A stretch of DNA of 40,740 nt from a virus, in IMG/VR virus record IMGVR_UViG_3300000234_000011, positions 1 through 40,740 of that record; one strand, 5' to 3'. The position numbers and the translations under genes were made by a program. The first letter of the stretch is position 1. Each line of letters begins with the position of its first letter. Positions 26,624-35,468 of this stretch are shown one piece after another. Below the pieces are notes generated by a model. That model worked only from the letters and a program-made list of their open reading frames with translations. It was not told the DNA's origin and searched no databases.

Positions 26624-27019
26624 ATGAAAGAACTTCTTACAAACATTCTGGAAAAACTTGTGGAGTTGACACAAGTTGCACAAGAATTTCATCGGAACGT
26701 GAAAGGCGAGTTGTATTTTTGTTTACACAAGGCTTTCAATGATGATTACGATACGTTCTTTGGGTTGCAAGATAGTATCGGCGAATTGATTGTGCAAAAA
26801 GAATGAGTTGCACATATCACATATTGCCATGAGCCGTCTCCAGATGACATTACATGCCATGAAATGGTGGCACACTATCTTTGACTTCTTAAATGAATCA
26901 AAGAGGAGGTGGAAGGAGTTGTAAACGACGTATCTTTCCCAGACGCAGACGCTTTGAATGATATTCTGGAATATGTTGATAAAAAAATTATGATGTACAG
27001 TGCCTTTTTGAAAAAATAG
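26624..27019 (+). CDS. Dps-like ferritin-family protein
   Basis: ATG 26624 to TAG 27017-27019; 131 residues. EFHRNVKGELYFCLHKAFNDDYDTFFGLQDSIGELI closely follows the Dps signature. The ferroxidase ligands are kept with exact family spacing: H23, H35 (+12), D50 (+15), E54 (+4). The second-site Asp four residues after H35 is Asn39. The C-terminal half (HEMVAHYLGLLKGIKEEVEGVVNDVSFPDADALNDILEYVDKKIMMYSAFL) fits the remaining helices. Dps proteins form 12-mers that oxidise iron and protect DNA; this copy is shorter than typical cellular Dps. It lies in the structural gene block, right after the nuclease protein. Confidence 0.75.
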
Positions 27020-27052
27020 TTTGCATTTTTTTACTTTTTGTTTACATTGCTA

Positions 27053-27292
27053 ATGATACCAGAAAAATTATTACTCCAGTTCGGAGCAAACGAAGTAGAG
27101 GTACAAGGAAACGAGTGAGATTTTGAATACACGCACACCGCTAGTACAGAACACCCAGAAGAATATGCTAGTTTTGTGCGAAAGACTACTGCTTGAAAGG
27201 TACTACGTGAAGAGGTCCGCCCGATAAAACTCAACCCACGTGATACTTTAACTATAAAAGCAAAAGTATATGCGAAAGTCACAAATAAATAA
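27053..27292 (+). CDS. Hypothetical protein, 79 aa
   Basis: ATG 27053 to TAA 27290-27292; two TGA glycines. The product (MIPEKLLLQFGANEVEVQGNEGDFEYTHTASTEHPEEYASFVRKTT...) appears to be a small beta domain. A possible promoter (TTGCAT, 16 bases, TACATT at 27021-27048) ends only five bases before the ATG, which would make the message almost leaderless; this is weak. A terminator follows. Function unknown. Confidence 0.55.
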
Positions 27293-27305
27293 TTGGAAAA
27301 AAGAC

Positions 27306-27340
27306 CCAGATTCCTACGTAGTAGAATCGTGGATTTTTTT
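27306..27340 (+). terminator. Rho-independent terminator
   Basis: CCAGATTC / GAATCGTGG stem (one bulged G) around CTACGTAGTA, followed by seven T. It separates the Dps-like and 79-aa genes from the tail-fibre block. Confidence 0.7.
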
Positions 27341-27388
27341 GGATTTCCTCATTGATGTATTCTTTTTATATAATAAAAAGCCTTTAAC

Positions 27389-27937
27389 ATGGAAGAAACT
27401 ATAAAACAAATTTCTGAAATTCCAGTGCCTGCGATTGAAGATGTAACCGAAGACCACAATAAGTCACACCGTGACATTGTAAGTGCTTTGGCTAGTCTTG
27501 CGACTACAACAAGAGATAAACTTGCGGAATATGAACAAAAACTTGCCGATGTAAAAACTGTCTTGGCTAGTCTTGCGGTGTTGCCACAAGCTGTTGCCGA
27601 AGATAAAATCAAGGTAAACAAAGACATCGAAAGTTTGTCTGCGTCTATCAGAAACGTAAACGCAAAATACGAATACAAGGCAAAAGAATATATTGCAAAG
27701 AAATATACGTCAACTGTTACTGGAACATTTACAAACATTGATTCCTTCATTGGAAACATCGACGCAGTTGTGAGGGTGCAAGGGATTTCTATTACACACA
27801 CACTCAATGTACAAACATTCTTCTTTGATGTTGAATATATGGAAGGAAAACACAATGTAAATTTGAAAGTTGTAAAAAAAGATGACACAAAACCTTGTGT
27901 TCTTGCATTGTCTTTTACTGTTGTAACCAATGCGTAG
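27389..27937 (+). CDS. Structural hypothetical protein, 182 aa
   Basis: ATG 27389 to TAG 27935-27937 with no TGA codons. The N-terminal half is helical, probably coiled coil (DIVSALASLATTTRDKLAEYEQKLADVKTVLASLAVLPQ). The C-terminal half is beta-rich (TGTFTNIDSFIGNIDAVVRVQGISITHTLNVQTFFFDVEYMEGKHNVNLKVV). A helix-then-beta layout and TGA avoidance fit an abundant virion or fibre-attachment protein. Family not recognised. Confidence 0.6.
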   Translation: MEETIKQISEIPVPAIEDVTEDHNKSHRDIVSALASLATTTRDKLAEYEQKLADVKTVLASLAVLPQAVAEDKIKVNKDIESLSASIRNVNAKYEYKAKEYIAKKYTSTVTGTFTNIDSFIGNIDAVVRVQGISITHTLNVQTFFFDVEYMEGKHNVNLKVVKKDDTKPCVLALSFTVVTNA

Positions 27938-28264
27938 ATGATATACTACATTAACCAAAACGCCATAGTTGCGAAGTCTGCTATGCCATTGCCAACACCT
28001 TGATTTGTTTACGACCAGATTATGGAATCAAACGAATTTTCAAGGGACGACAATGTTGTCTATGAAAATGGGCGTATTGTTGCTTTAGAAAAAAGCGATA
28101 TGTACAAAGAGCTTTCTGGAATCAAGGACGCTGAAAAAGAAAACGAACAGTTGAAAATCATTGTAAAGAAACAACAAGTTGTTGTTGATTGATACCTTAA
28201 TTCTTTCAAAGTCCTAGACGAAGAAAGAAGGGCTTTATATGCTTCAAAGCAAAAAGATGTTTAG
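27938..28264 (+). CDS. Hypothetical protein, 108 aa
   Basis: ATG 27938 abuts the previous stop; ends TAG 28262-28264; two TGA glycines. The product (MIYYINQNAIVAKSAMPLPTPGFVYDQIMESNEFSRDDNVVYENGRIVALEKSDMYKE...) ends in a charged coiled coil (KDAEKENEQLKIIVKKQQVVVDGYLNSF...). This arrangement resembles small tail-fibre chaperone-like or accessory proteins, but that is a guess. Confidence 0.55.
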
Positions 28265-28586
28265 AAGAATCATAATGACAGGGGGACAAGTGAAAATAGA
28301 TGATATTTTCCCTTGAATCCGTGATATAACAGACCCAGACTTTAACCCTGCGAACACAGTGGCAAAGTCTTTTGGTGCTTGATACAATAGACAGATTACT
28401 TTCAAAGCTGATGAGGAGAACACGAATTACATATATTTAGCTGAACACTCTATGTCTGCTCCCGACCAATTTATTTGGTTGAGACCATGAAACACAATTA
28501 CGTTTGATTTGTCCGATATACTTGCAATGAACATCTTTTATGCAAGCGGGAATCCTGCTGACCTTTTATTTGTTGTATGTAGATAA
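28257..28586 (+). CDS. Beta-rich structural protein, 109 aa
   Basis: ATG 28257 overlaps the upstream gene by 8 bases; ends TAA 28584-28586. The product (MFRRIIMTGGQVKIDDIFPGIRDITDPDFNPANTVAKSFGAGYNRQITFKADEENTNYIYLAEHSMSAPDQFIWLRPG...) is predicted beta-sandwich. An inner ATG at 28275 is an alternative start. Probably a tail or fibre accessory protein by position. Confidence 0.55.
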
Positions 28587-28735
28587 TGACCGCAATACGA
28601 TATGCAGGTGCAGTTACTACAGGTCCAACGCCACCAACAGAAACGTGGTACGAACTTTTGCTTGAATCAACTGTGCAAGATAAAGTAGAATTATTGGAAG
28701 GTAGCGGATATGTATTGTTACAAGAGGCTCCCTAG
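28586..28735 (+). CDS. Small protein, 49 aa
   Basis: ATG overlaps the previous stop codon (TAATG), a typical coupling arrangement; ends TAG 28733-28735. Sequence starts MTAIRYAGAVTTGPTPPTETWYELL. No TGA codons. Too short for a functional call; the overlap and the frame bias support it as real. Confidence 0.5.
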   Translation: MTAIRYAGAVTTGPTPPTETWYELLLESTVQDKVELLEGSGYVLLQEAP

Positions 28736-28758
28736 TTTTATATTTTGTTTTCTTACTT

Positions 28759-29304
28759 ATGGCTGATAAAAAGATTACTGCAATGCCTTTGACGATTGAC
28801 CCCGACGGACTAGTGCATATTAACAGAGCGGGACAAACGTATTCCGAAGCAATCAATTTGAGACAAGCGATAATTGATACTGTGGGAGGTCCAACACCTG
28901 TCACGTATTATGCGGAAATCCCATATACAAATCAAACTGTTGTAAATATAGCACACAACCGAGGATTCTATCCAGTTGTCACTGTACTAGATGATTTGAA
29001 CGACGAGGTAGAATGCGAAGTATATCAAAATCCAACAAAAAACGATTTGGTTGTTTCGTTTTCGGTTCCTACAACTGGAACAATCGTAATACGTGGGGCA
29101 AGTTTGCCTACGGAATACCTCGAACAACCTTTTGTAAACACAATGTCTGTACTAGTGAATCACAACTTCGCAAAATATCCTTCCGTGACTGTTATGGACG
29201 ACACAAATACAGAGGTAGAATGTAGCGTTTTACACAACAGTAGAAACCAAACAACCGTGACATTTACTGTTTTGACAAGTGGTACTGTCGTAGTGCAATT
29301 ATAG
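28759..29304 (+). CDS. Tail-fibre-type protein with duplicated beta domain, 181 aa
   Basis: ATG 28759 to TAG, no TGA codons. Two related modules of about 60 residues follow a short N-terminus: VVNIAHNRGFYPVVTVLDDLNDEVECEVYQNPTKNDLVVSFSVPTTGTIVIRG and VLVNHNFAKYPSVTVMDDTNTEVECSVLHNSRNQTTVTFTVLTSGTVVVQL. This 'H-N--YPxVTV-D----VE---' module is common in phage receptor-binding and tail-fibre proteins. TTTTATA lies 17 bases before the start. Confidence 0.7.
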   Translation: MADKKITAMPLTIDPDGLVHINRAGQTYSEAINLRQAIIDTVGGPTPVTYYAEIPYTNQTVVNIAHNRGFYPVVTVLDDLNDEVECEVYQNPTKNDLVVSFSVPTTGTIVIRGASLPTEYLEQPFVNTMSVLVNHNFAKYPSVTVMDDTNTEVECSVLHNSRNQTTVTFTVLTSGTVVVQL

Positions 29305-29331
29305 TTTTTTTATCTTCTTCTTTTATTACGT

Positions 29332-30426
29332 ATGGCAAGTGTAGAAAAAATTCTAAGAGTGTCACAACGACCTCTTATTCCAACGCCCGTTGCGAATCCT
29401 ATTGCAGGTACTATCTACTTTTATGCAAAAGCTGACGGGTTTTTATACAAAAAAGATTCTGCAGGAGTAGAAACTCCAGTGGAAGGAACACCAAACGCAG
29501 TGACAATGACAACACCAGCAACTATTGCTGGAGAGATGATTGTTTCCGCAGGTGCAAACAGAACTGTTGCAACTTTCGTTACTAACGGTCTTTTGAAAAT
29601 TACGTCTGGAGTTGTTGCAAATGCTATCGTAGGAACTGACTACGTGACTGCTTCTTCTTCAAACACATTTACAAACAAAACGTTTGACGCAAACGGAACA
29701 GGAAATAGTATCTCAAACATCGAGACTGCTGACCTTGCTTCTACTGCTTACAACAATTCTGACAACACTCTTGGAGGTGCAACACCTTCTGCAACAAAAT
29801 TGGTATCTGAACAAATGATTTCCCAATTTGTAAATAATGCTATCACGACTGCTGATGTATTGAGATTTGTTTCGGACATTGATTGTTCTACAAATCCAAA
29901 CTATCCTGCCGCTGACAATGGAGACGTTTATATCGTTTCTGTTGCTGGAAAAATTGGTGGAGCGTCTGGAATCGACGTAGAAGTAGGAGATATGCTACTT
30001 TGTAAAGTTGACGCCTCTCCAGCTGGAACACAAGCTGTTGTTGGAGCAAACCGAGCTATCTTGCAAACAAATTTAGGACACGCAACAACTACTGTACATG
30101 GTACTGTAGAACTTGCAACTTTGGCTGAAACAGAAGCAAGAACAGATACAGAAAGAGCGGTCACACCAAGTGGACTTGCTAATTTCGCCTTGACTAGTGA
30201 AGTGGCAACCGCTGTTGCTCCATATAGCCAAGACTTTACTGCAATGACTTCTTTGACTGTTACTGCAGGTACACATGGGAAAGGTGCAACAAAAGGACGT
30301 ATTGTTATGGTTTACGAAGACGGAACACCAAATACAAGTGTTGAGGTTGGAATTTCTGTTGCTGACAACGGAGATGTAACAATCGAATCACTTATGGCTA
30401 TAGACGGACACGTTGTTATTATGTAA
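29332..30426 (+). CDS. Tail fibre / receptor-binding-type protein, 364 aa
   Basis: ATG 29332 to TAA 30424-30426, no TGA codons despite many glycines. It contains typical fibre motifs: GTIYFYAKADGFLYKKDSAGVETPV, GTDYVTASSSNTFTNKTFDANGTGNSISNIETADLAS, and TTVHGTVELATLAETEARTDTERAVTPSGLA, the last being the classic fibre repeat ending in AVTP-GL. The C-terminus is beta-rich. It probably forms a trimeric fibre that contacts the host surface. Confidence 0.75.
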   Translation: MASVEKILRVSQRPLIPTPVANPIAGTIYFYAKADGFLYKKDSAGVETPVEGTPNAVTMTTPATIAGEMIVSAGANRTVATFVTNGLLKITSGVVANAIVGTDYVTASSSNTFTNKTFDANGTGNSISNIETADLASTAYNNSDNTLGGATPSATKLVSEQMISQFVNNAITTADVLRFVSDIDCSTNPNYPAADNGDVYIVSVAGKIGGASGIDVEVGDMLLCKVDASPAGTQAVVGANRAILQTNLGHATTTVHGTVELATLAETEARTDTERAVTPSGLANFALTSEVATAVAPYSQDFTAMTSLTVTAGTHGKGATKGRIVMVYEDGTPNTSVEVGISVADNGDVTIESLMAIDGHVVIM

Positions 30427-30468
30427 CAACAAACCAACCACCGCTATTTTATTTCACTATTTATACGT

Positions 30469-31815
30469 ATGGCAAAAGAAAAAATTTTGAGGCAATCACG
30501 GTTCAACAATAATGTTGCAACACCAGTTGAAACAATCCCTGCCAATTTTGTCTCTATCTATATCAAAAACCTAAAGCTATACAAAAAAATTGCTGACACA
30601 GAGTATCCAATCGAAATGCCAATGCTAAATTTAGGAGAAATTGCAGTACACAATGGCACACAGATTGTTGCTATGGCTAAAGGAACGAATTGACAACGCC
30701 TTGCGGTTGTTGCGGGTTCTCCTAATGGTATTGCATATTTGGACGAATTTATGTTTACCGCAACAGGTATCGCAGGCGAGGCAATTCCTAACCGTTCTCC
30801 AGTGAGAATGGGAGTTTTGTCACTCGGGGAAGATGTGACAAAAATATATAATTGTGACGCTTCGGACCCTCTACAAATCGGATTTATCGGATTTGCTTAT
30901 ACTGCATACAATACTGGCGACCAGATGACAGTATTACAGGGACCAAGAGTGGACGGATTCACTGGACTAGTGGATTTAGACGATTACTTTTTGGCAAATG
31001 GTGGAGGTATTGCAAACACTCCTTGAACAAATGTATTCCAAGTTGGAACTGCCGACGGTACAACTGCTATTGCAGGGGTAAGGGCTCAAACAACTTTGAA
31101 AGAATACATTGAGACAACAGTATTTGAGACAATAACTGTCGAAAATCTACTTGTCAATGAAATTACATATTTCGATATGAAAGGAGTTGCTGGCGAAACT
31201 TTGGCTTTCCTTGACCCAGTAAGAATGGGAGTATTGGCACTTGCGGAAGATGTAAACAAAGTATATAGATGTGACGCTTCTAATATAAATAAACTAGGAT
31301 TCATTGGATTTGCTAGTAGAGATTATGCAGTTGGCGAAGAAGTTGTTGCATTGCAAGGTCCTAGGGTAGAATGATTTACTGGACTTGTCGACGGCGACGA
31401 TTATTTCCTTGCAAATGGTGGTGGTATCTCAAACACTGCTTGAACAAATGTTGTGAAAGTATGAGTTGCTGACGGTACAACTGCATTGGTTGGTGTCCGT
31501 GGTGCTGATTCAAACAACAATTACCTTGAAATCAACGGGCAATCGGTTACTATAAACACACCAGTGATATATGCGAATCCATGAGACTGTATTGTGTTCT
31601 TAACAATGACATCTGATTGCACAGTGTATTTGCCTTTTGGTTCCGCTAACACAACAATATCTGTCAAAAAAAGAACTGGCGAACATGTGTATAAAGTAAA
31701 TATCGTACCTACCGCAGGACAGACTTTAGAAGAAAACCCAGACGGAGGATATATTGATATTTCAGACACAGAAAGAAGGTTTATCTATATTGGTACTACA
31801 TACGAAGTCTTTTAA
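30469..31815 (+). CDS. Fibre-type structural protein with duplicated module, 448 aa
   Basis: ATG 30469 to TAA; several TGA glycines. The N-terminus (MAKEKILRQSRFNNNVATPVETIPANFVSIYIKNLKLYKK) resembles that of the preceding fibre, suggesting a shared attachment part. Two copies of a module with the core SPVRMGVLSLGEDVTKIYNCDAS, IGFIGFA, LQGPRV and TGLVDLDDYFLANGGGI occupy about residues 90-310. The C-terminus ends with RRFIYIGTTYEVF. Probable tail or capsid decoration fibre. Confidence 0.65.
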
Positions 31816-31833
31816 CTTTTAATACCCATACAA

Positions 31834-32637
31834 ATGGCTTTAGAAAATTTGAACGAGAGAATATCATTAAATGGAACTGTCGGAACGATTTCAAACTCAA
31901 ATAGTTCCTACTGTCTTACACAGTTTCCTAACCGTTATACAACAAATGGGAAAATTCCATACTATGGTTCATATAACTCTAGTTGAGCACAATTTCCTAA
32001 TACACAAATTCCTTCTGGAACAAATTTAACTCCTGCTAACTGGTATATAACAGAATCTGTTGCAGGAACTCCGATAAATGCTTATTTACAACTTTGACAA
32101 TTTTTCATAAATTCTACAGTACCTGTTCAAGTTCCAACTTTCTCTGCGAATAATGTAATTATGAGTTATGAAAGTTTATGAGAATCTACTAATATTCTTT
32201 GAGTTGCCTCTTCCACTGTAAGACATGCACATTTAGAACAAATATCTGCTTGAAAATCTATATCAAGAGTACAAGCATTCTTTAATATTTTGTGACGAAG
32301 AAATGGTACCATTGCACAATTCATGTGTACGTATAGTCTTACATTTTTGTATAGACTTTTACATACTGATTGAACCTTTACCAATCTAGTGAGTGTTCCT
32401 ATTCTTTCTAACTCTGCTATCCCTACAACAACAGGTTCGTATCAAGCTATGGCGACTGTTGCTATGGATACGTCTTTTGCTCCTGTAACCACACAGGAAG
32501 GAGATAGGGTTGTTATAGATATTACTTCTTCAATCAATATTACATTAAAAACCCTCACAACTGCCCTTTTCTTACCAAGGCTTTTACACGCTCCTATTTG
32601 AACTGGTGGTCCTTCTTGACTTATTACAGTATCTTAA
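31834..32637 (+). CDS. Beta-rich structural protein, 267 aa
   Basis: ATG 31834 to TAA 32635-32637 with several TGA glycines. The product (MALENLNERISLNGTVGTISNSNSSYCLTQFPNRYTTNGKIPYYGSYNSSGAQFPNTQ...) is Ser/Thr/Asn-rich and beta-predicted, compatible with a fibre tip or decoration protein. TTTTAAT lies only 10 bases before the start. No family was recognised. Confidence 0.6.
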
Positions 32638-32660
32638 TTTTATTTTTTATGTAGTATACT

Positions 32661-32837
32661 ATGTTACAAATAACAATAAAAGACAACGAAAGATTAGAAC
32701 AAGAAGTTTTAGAAACTCTTGTCGAATTAACACCAGAAGAAATTGTTTTACAAACAATCGCAGACCTAAAGTACAAAGTTGCTATATGAACTGCAACAAG
32801 CGAAGAAATAACACAACTTCAACTCTTAACGGCATAG
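32661..32837 (+). CDS. Small acidic protein, 58 aa
   Basis: ATG 32661 to TAG 32835-32837, one TGA glycine. The product is MLQITIKDNERLEQEVLETLVELTPEEIVLQTIADLKYKVAI-G-TATSEEITQLQLLTA, helical and acidic. TTTTATT precedes the start. Unknown function; similar short proteins occur near tail-fibre genes. Confidence 0.55.
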
Positions 32838-32843
32838 AGTATT

Positions 32844-33425
32844 ATGTGGGAAGCATTGTTTCGTATGGTGGAATCTATATTTGAGTATTTACAAAAGAGG
32901 ACAGGTAGGTATGTGGTGGAAATAAAATATCATAAATTCTTTTCGGAGATTTACAGATACGAAAAACACCACATACCCTATATTTCTTTGTCTTTTCATG
33001 GCAGACCGTCACAGGGAAGAACTAGGATTTTTAGGGATATGTTACAAATAAAATTCTCTATCCGACGTAGTGTTATGGCAAACGCTATTCTTGACTTGAA
33101 ACCCGAAACAATGCTAGACAAGAATATAAAAGCGATTGACGACATCATAAATTGATACAACAGAGAACGAAAACTACAATGAATCCCCGACGTTGTAATT
33201 GAGAAATTCAACGAGTGGCACTCTATCCATGCGGATTCCATTGTAAAAGAAATAGAGGATATTATCACTTGAAATTCTTTCTCGTCAATAAAGGAAATGA
33301 TGCACGCAATCCTATATCTCCATACATATATGGTTGTGCTTACATTCCGTGACGCAGAAAAAACCCTTTGAGAGCTAAACGGACAGTTGACCTGACTAGT
33401 ATATAAAGGAATCACGATAGACTAA
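32844..33425 (+). CDS. Hypothetical protein, 193 aa
   Basis: ATG 32844 to TAA 33423-33425 with five TGA glycines in the C-terminal half. The N-terminal 75 residues are basic and aromatic (MWEALFRMVESIFEYLQKRTGRYVVEIKYHKFFSEIYRYEKHH...); the rest is helical (DLKPETMLDKNIKAIDDIINGYNRERKLQGIPDVVIEKFNEW...). A start at ATG 33073 would remove the first part and is possible. No family was recognised. Confidence 0.55.
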
Positions 33426-33448
33426 TTTTATCTTTTCATTTTACACCT

Positions 33449-33823
33449 ATGCAAGTAAAATTTGCAATCTACCCAGAAGGGGACGAAAAACACGCTAGAG
33501 TTGAGTATATGGGGGCTGTACATTCTGGGAAACCTTGAAATGCACAATCTGTGATTGATGTTGAAGTGACAGACGAACAGTACGAACAACTCGAGAATTG
33601 ATACGACTTTACACTAACAGGGAACGTCGTTACTGCTCTAGTCAAGGGAGAGAAAGCGAACGCTAAAGAAGCGAAAGCAAAAGAAACGCACAGAGAATAT
33701 CTTGTAAAGAAAATTGCTAAATTAGAGAAGGAGAAAACAGATACTTTGGCAGTGAATCCAATGGCTGATACAACAAAAATCGACGCTAAAATCGCAACTT
33801 TTACTACTGCATATAATGCGTAG
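33449..33823 (+). CDS. Hypothetical structural protein, 124 aa
   Basis: ATG 33449 to TAG 33821-33823, two TGA glycines. A beta-rich N-terminus (MQVKFAIYPEGDEKHARVEYMGAVHSGKPGNAQSVIDVEVTDEQYEQLENGYDFTL) is followed by a Lys/Ala/Glu coiled coil (KGEKANAKEAKAKETHREYLVKKIAKLEKEK). The layout resembles tail-fibre assembly or accessory proteins. TTTTATC lies 16 bases upstream. Confidence 0.55.
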
Positions 33824-33849
33824 TCTTTTATATTTTTAAGTTTTTGTCT

Positions 33850-34704
33850 ATGACCGAAGTAAATAGAGAGACGTTTCAACACAGAAACGTAGAAAATCTC
33901 GAAGCTCTTATTTTCTCAATGGCTAAAACAGGAGAAGTACACCGATATGGTAGTGGCGAACCTGTTGCGACTGTTGCAGATTTGCCAGATATGGCAAACG
34001 AAATGGATTTAATAACTGTCAAACAAGATTGATTTGTACGTATTTGGTACATCGGAGAATGGAGATTGTTTACTGAATATCTCGCAATGATTGGTGCTAG
34101 TGGAAGTATTGGAGGCGTAGCATTACCTACCCCTAAAGTATATATCCACCAAGACGACAACGGAGAATACTCACGAAACCCAGACCACTTATACCTTTAT
34201 ACTACAGACGATGTTTCGCCTGCTGTAAAATTACTCAACCTTGAAATACGGCTTTTCAAATATTCTAGGAAGAGAAAGATGATACGACAATGAGCTCCAT
34301 GAGGTAAAAGAGAAGGAATGAGATACAATCGTCGAGTACACCCAACACATCAAGACGGAAGCAAACGACCAAACGCTACAAAATACAGTGGTACTCCACA
34401 TATTTTGAGAGACACAGAATGGGCGATTACTGGAGACGCTAATTTAAGAATACATATCGGAGACACTTTGTCACGAGAAAGCCGAATGAAAAACATAAAC
34501 AAAGGAGATCCACTTACTCGGTACCATCATGGTGCAAGAGGTTGTAGGAACTCTGGAAGTTACGCACAGTATTTCCGCTTTGCTGTTACATACACAAAAG
34601 ACGGCGAAAGATACTTTGGTCCTATGTCTGAAAAGGTTGCGATAATGCCTTCTTTCTTTCAAGGAAACAGTAAAAAACTACGTTTTATATATGCTGATAG
34701 ATAG
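33850..34704 (+). CDS. Hypothetical late protein, 284 aa
   Basis: ATG 33850 to TAG 34702-34704; three TGA glycines. The N-terminus (MTEVNRETFQHRNVENLEALIFSMAKTGEVHRYGSGEPVATVADLPD) is followed by 'DGFVRIWYIGEWRLFTEYLAMIGASGSIGGV' and a basic C-terminal part rich in RYNRR, HPTHQDGSKRP and HHGARGCRNSGSYAQYFRF. It may be a virion or fibre-tip protein; no enzyme motif was recognised. Last structural gene before the lysis region. Confidence 0.6.
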
Positions 34705-34706
34705 AC

Positions 34707-34734
34707 TTGATTTTTGAAAAAAAATCGTTATATA
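34707..34734 (+). promoter_or_regulatory. Rightward promoter of the second structured RNA
   Basis: TTGATT (34707-34712), 16-base spacer, TATATA (34729-34734). It uses the same TTGATT hexamer and spacing as the promoter of the first structured RNA (4857-4884). Confidence 0.6.
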
Positions 34735-34798
34735 GAAAATGTGTCATTTGTTTTCCATATAGTTCTCGTAAGGGGACTATATGGGGTGTTCCATGGAG

Positions 34799-34868
34799 AG
34801 TGGCGTTCCCTGCGAAAGCGGGGTCCTCCATGAGAAGTGGCGTTCCCTGCGAAAGCGGGGTCCTCCAT
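34799..34868 (+). repeat. Two exact 33-nt direct repeats
   Basis: Units at 34799-34831 and 34836-34868 are identical and each encodes a GAAA-capped hairpin. They lie in the noncoding stretch before the holin gene. Confidence 0.85.
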
Positions 34869-34921
34869 TATGTAGTGGAACTCCCTTTATAGTCTTCTTG
34901 CATATACACAAAGAATGCCCT

Positions 34922-34950
34922 ACCATGTACGTCAATACATGGTTTTTTTT
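34922..34950 (+). terminator. Rho-independent terminator of the second structured RNA
   Basis: ACCATGTA-CGTCAA-TACATGGT, a perfect 8-bp stem, followed by a T-run. Confidence 0.85.
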
Positions 34951-34952
34951 AC

Positions 34953-34980
34953 TTGCAAAAAAACTTTATATCGGTATACT
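34953..34980 (+). promoter_or_regulatory. Lysis-cassette promoter
   Basis: TTGCAA (34953-34958), 16-base spacer, TATACT (34975-34980), right after the terminator and 30 bases before the holin start. Same hexamers as the leftward early promoters, so host RNA polymerase probably reads it. Confidence 0.7.
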
Positions 34981-35010
34981 CCAGTATCTTTTATCCTATT
35001 TCTTAATGCT

Positions 35011-35274
35011 ATGGAAGATATGAAAGAACTACTTATTATTGCCCCTTTTGCTTCTGCAATTATTTCTATATTGATTCAAGTATTGAAGTCTGTAATTGGA
35101 GACAATGGCAAAAAGTTTATACCTGTATTTGCAGTTATTGTCGGGATTCTTTCCTCTTTACTAGTGAATTATGGGCGAGCTTTAGGGCTTAATGTAATGC
35201 AATCAATCGTTGCATGAATCATTCTTTGAGGTACTGCCGTATGATTCTACGAATTTACTAAACTTCGTAAATAA
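35011..35274 (+). CDS. Holin
   Basis: ATG 35011 to TAA 35272-35274; 87 residues. Two to three hydrophobic segments are visible: LLIIAPFASAIISILIQVLKSVI, KFIPVFAVIVGILSSLLVNYG, and VMQSIVAGIILGGTAVGFYEFTKL, where TGA supplies several glycines of the last helix. Size, topology and the 'G-I-LGGTAVG-YEFTK' ending fit phage holins that open the membrane for the endolysin. TTTTATC precedes the start; the next gene overlaps the stop (TAATG). Confidence 0.8.
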
Positions 35275-35468
35275 TGGCTTCGCCAGAACGAACACAGAAG
35301 GGACCTAATGATTTTCCTTCTTTCGGAAAATTTATTGATTACTGCAAAACTGTAGCAATGCGAATGTATGACCTTTTTATCAATAACCGCCAAAATGAGG
35401 ATAATTGACACGATAGTGGTACATCACTCGGTAACCCCGAGAGACCAAACACTACAAAAAAGTCTTAG
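35274..35468 (+). CDS. Small overlapping lysis-cassette protein, 64 aa
   Basis: ATG overlaps the holin stop (TAATG); ends TAG 35466-35468, so its last 74 bases overlap the amidase gene in another frame. The product (MASPERTQKGPNDFPSFGKFIDYCKTVAMRMYDLFINNRQNEDNGHD...) has an amphipathic middle. Without it the 120 bases between holin and amidase would be empty. It may be a lysis accessory, but it could also be a chance frame. Confidence 0.45.

Larger units (their letters stand above)
34741..34950 (+). ncRNA. Second structured RNA, with tandem GAAA-capped hairpins
   Basis: About 210 nt lie between a promoter and an intrinsic terminator, with no convincing reading frame. CCATATAGT pairs with ACTATATGG (9 bp, about 34755-34783). 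Then a 33-nt unit occurs twice with a 37-nt period (34799-34831, 34836-34868). Each unit folds CCTGC-GAAA-GCGGG, a GNRA tetraloop, and the first is closed by ATGGAG / CTCCAT. A degenerate third unit (GTGGAACTCCC) follows. The RNA lies between structural and lysis genes. No known RNA family was recognised. Confidence 0.6.
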
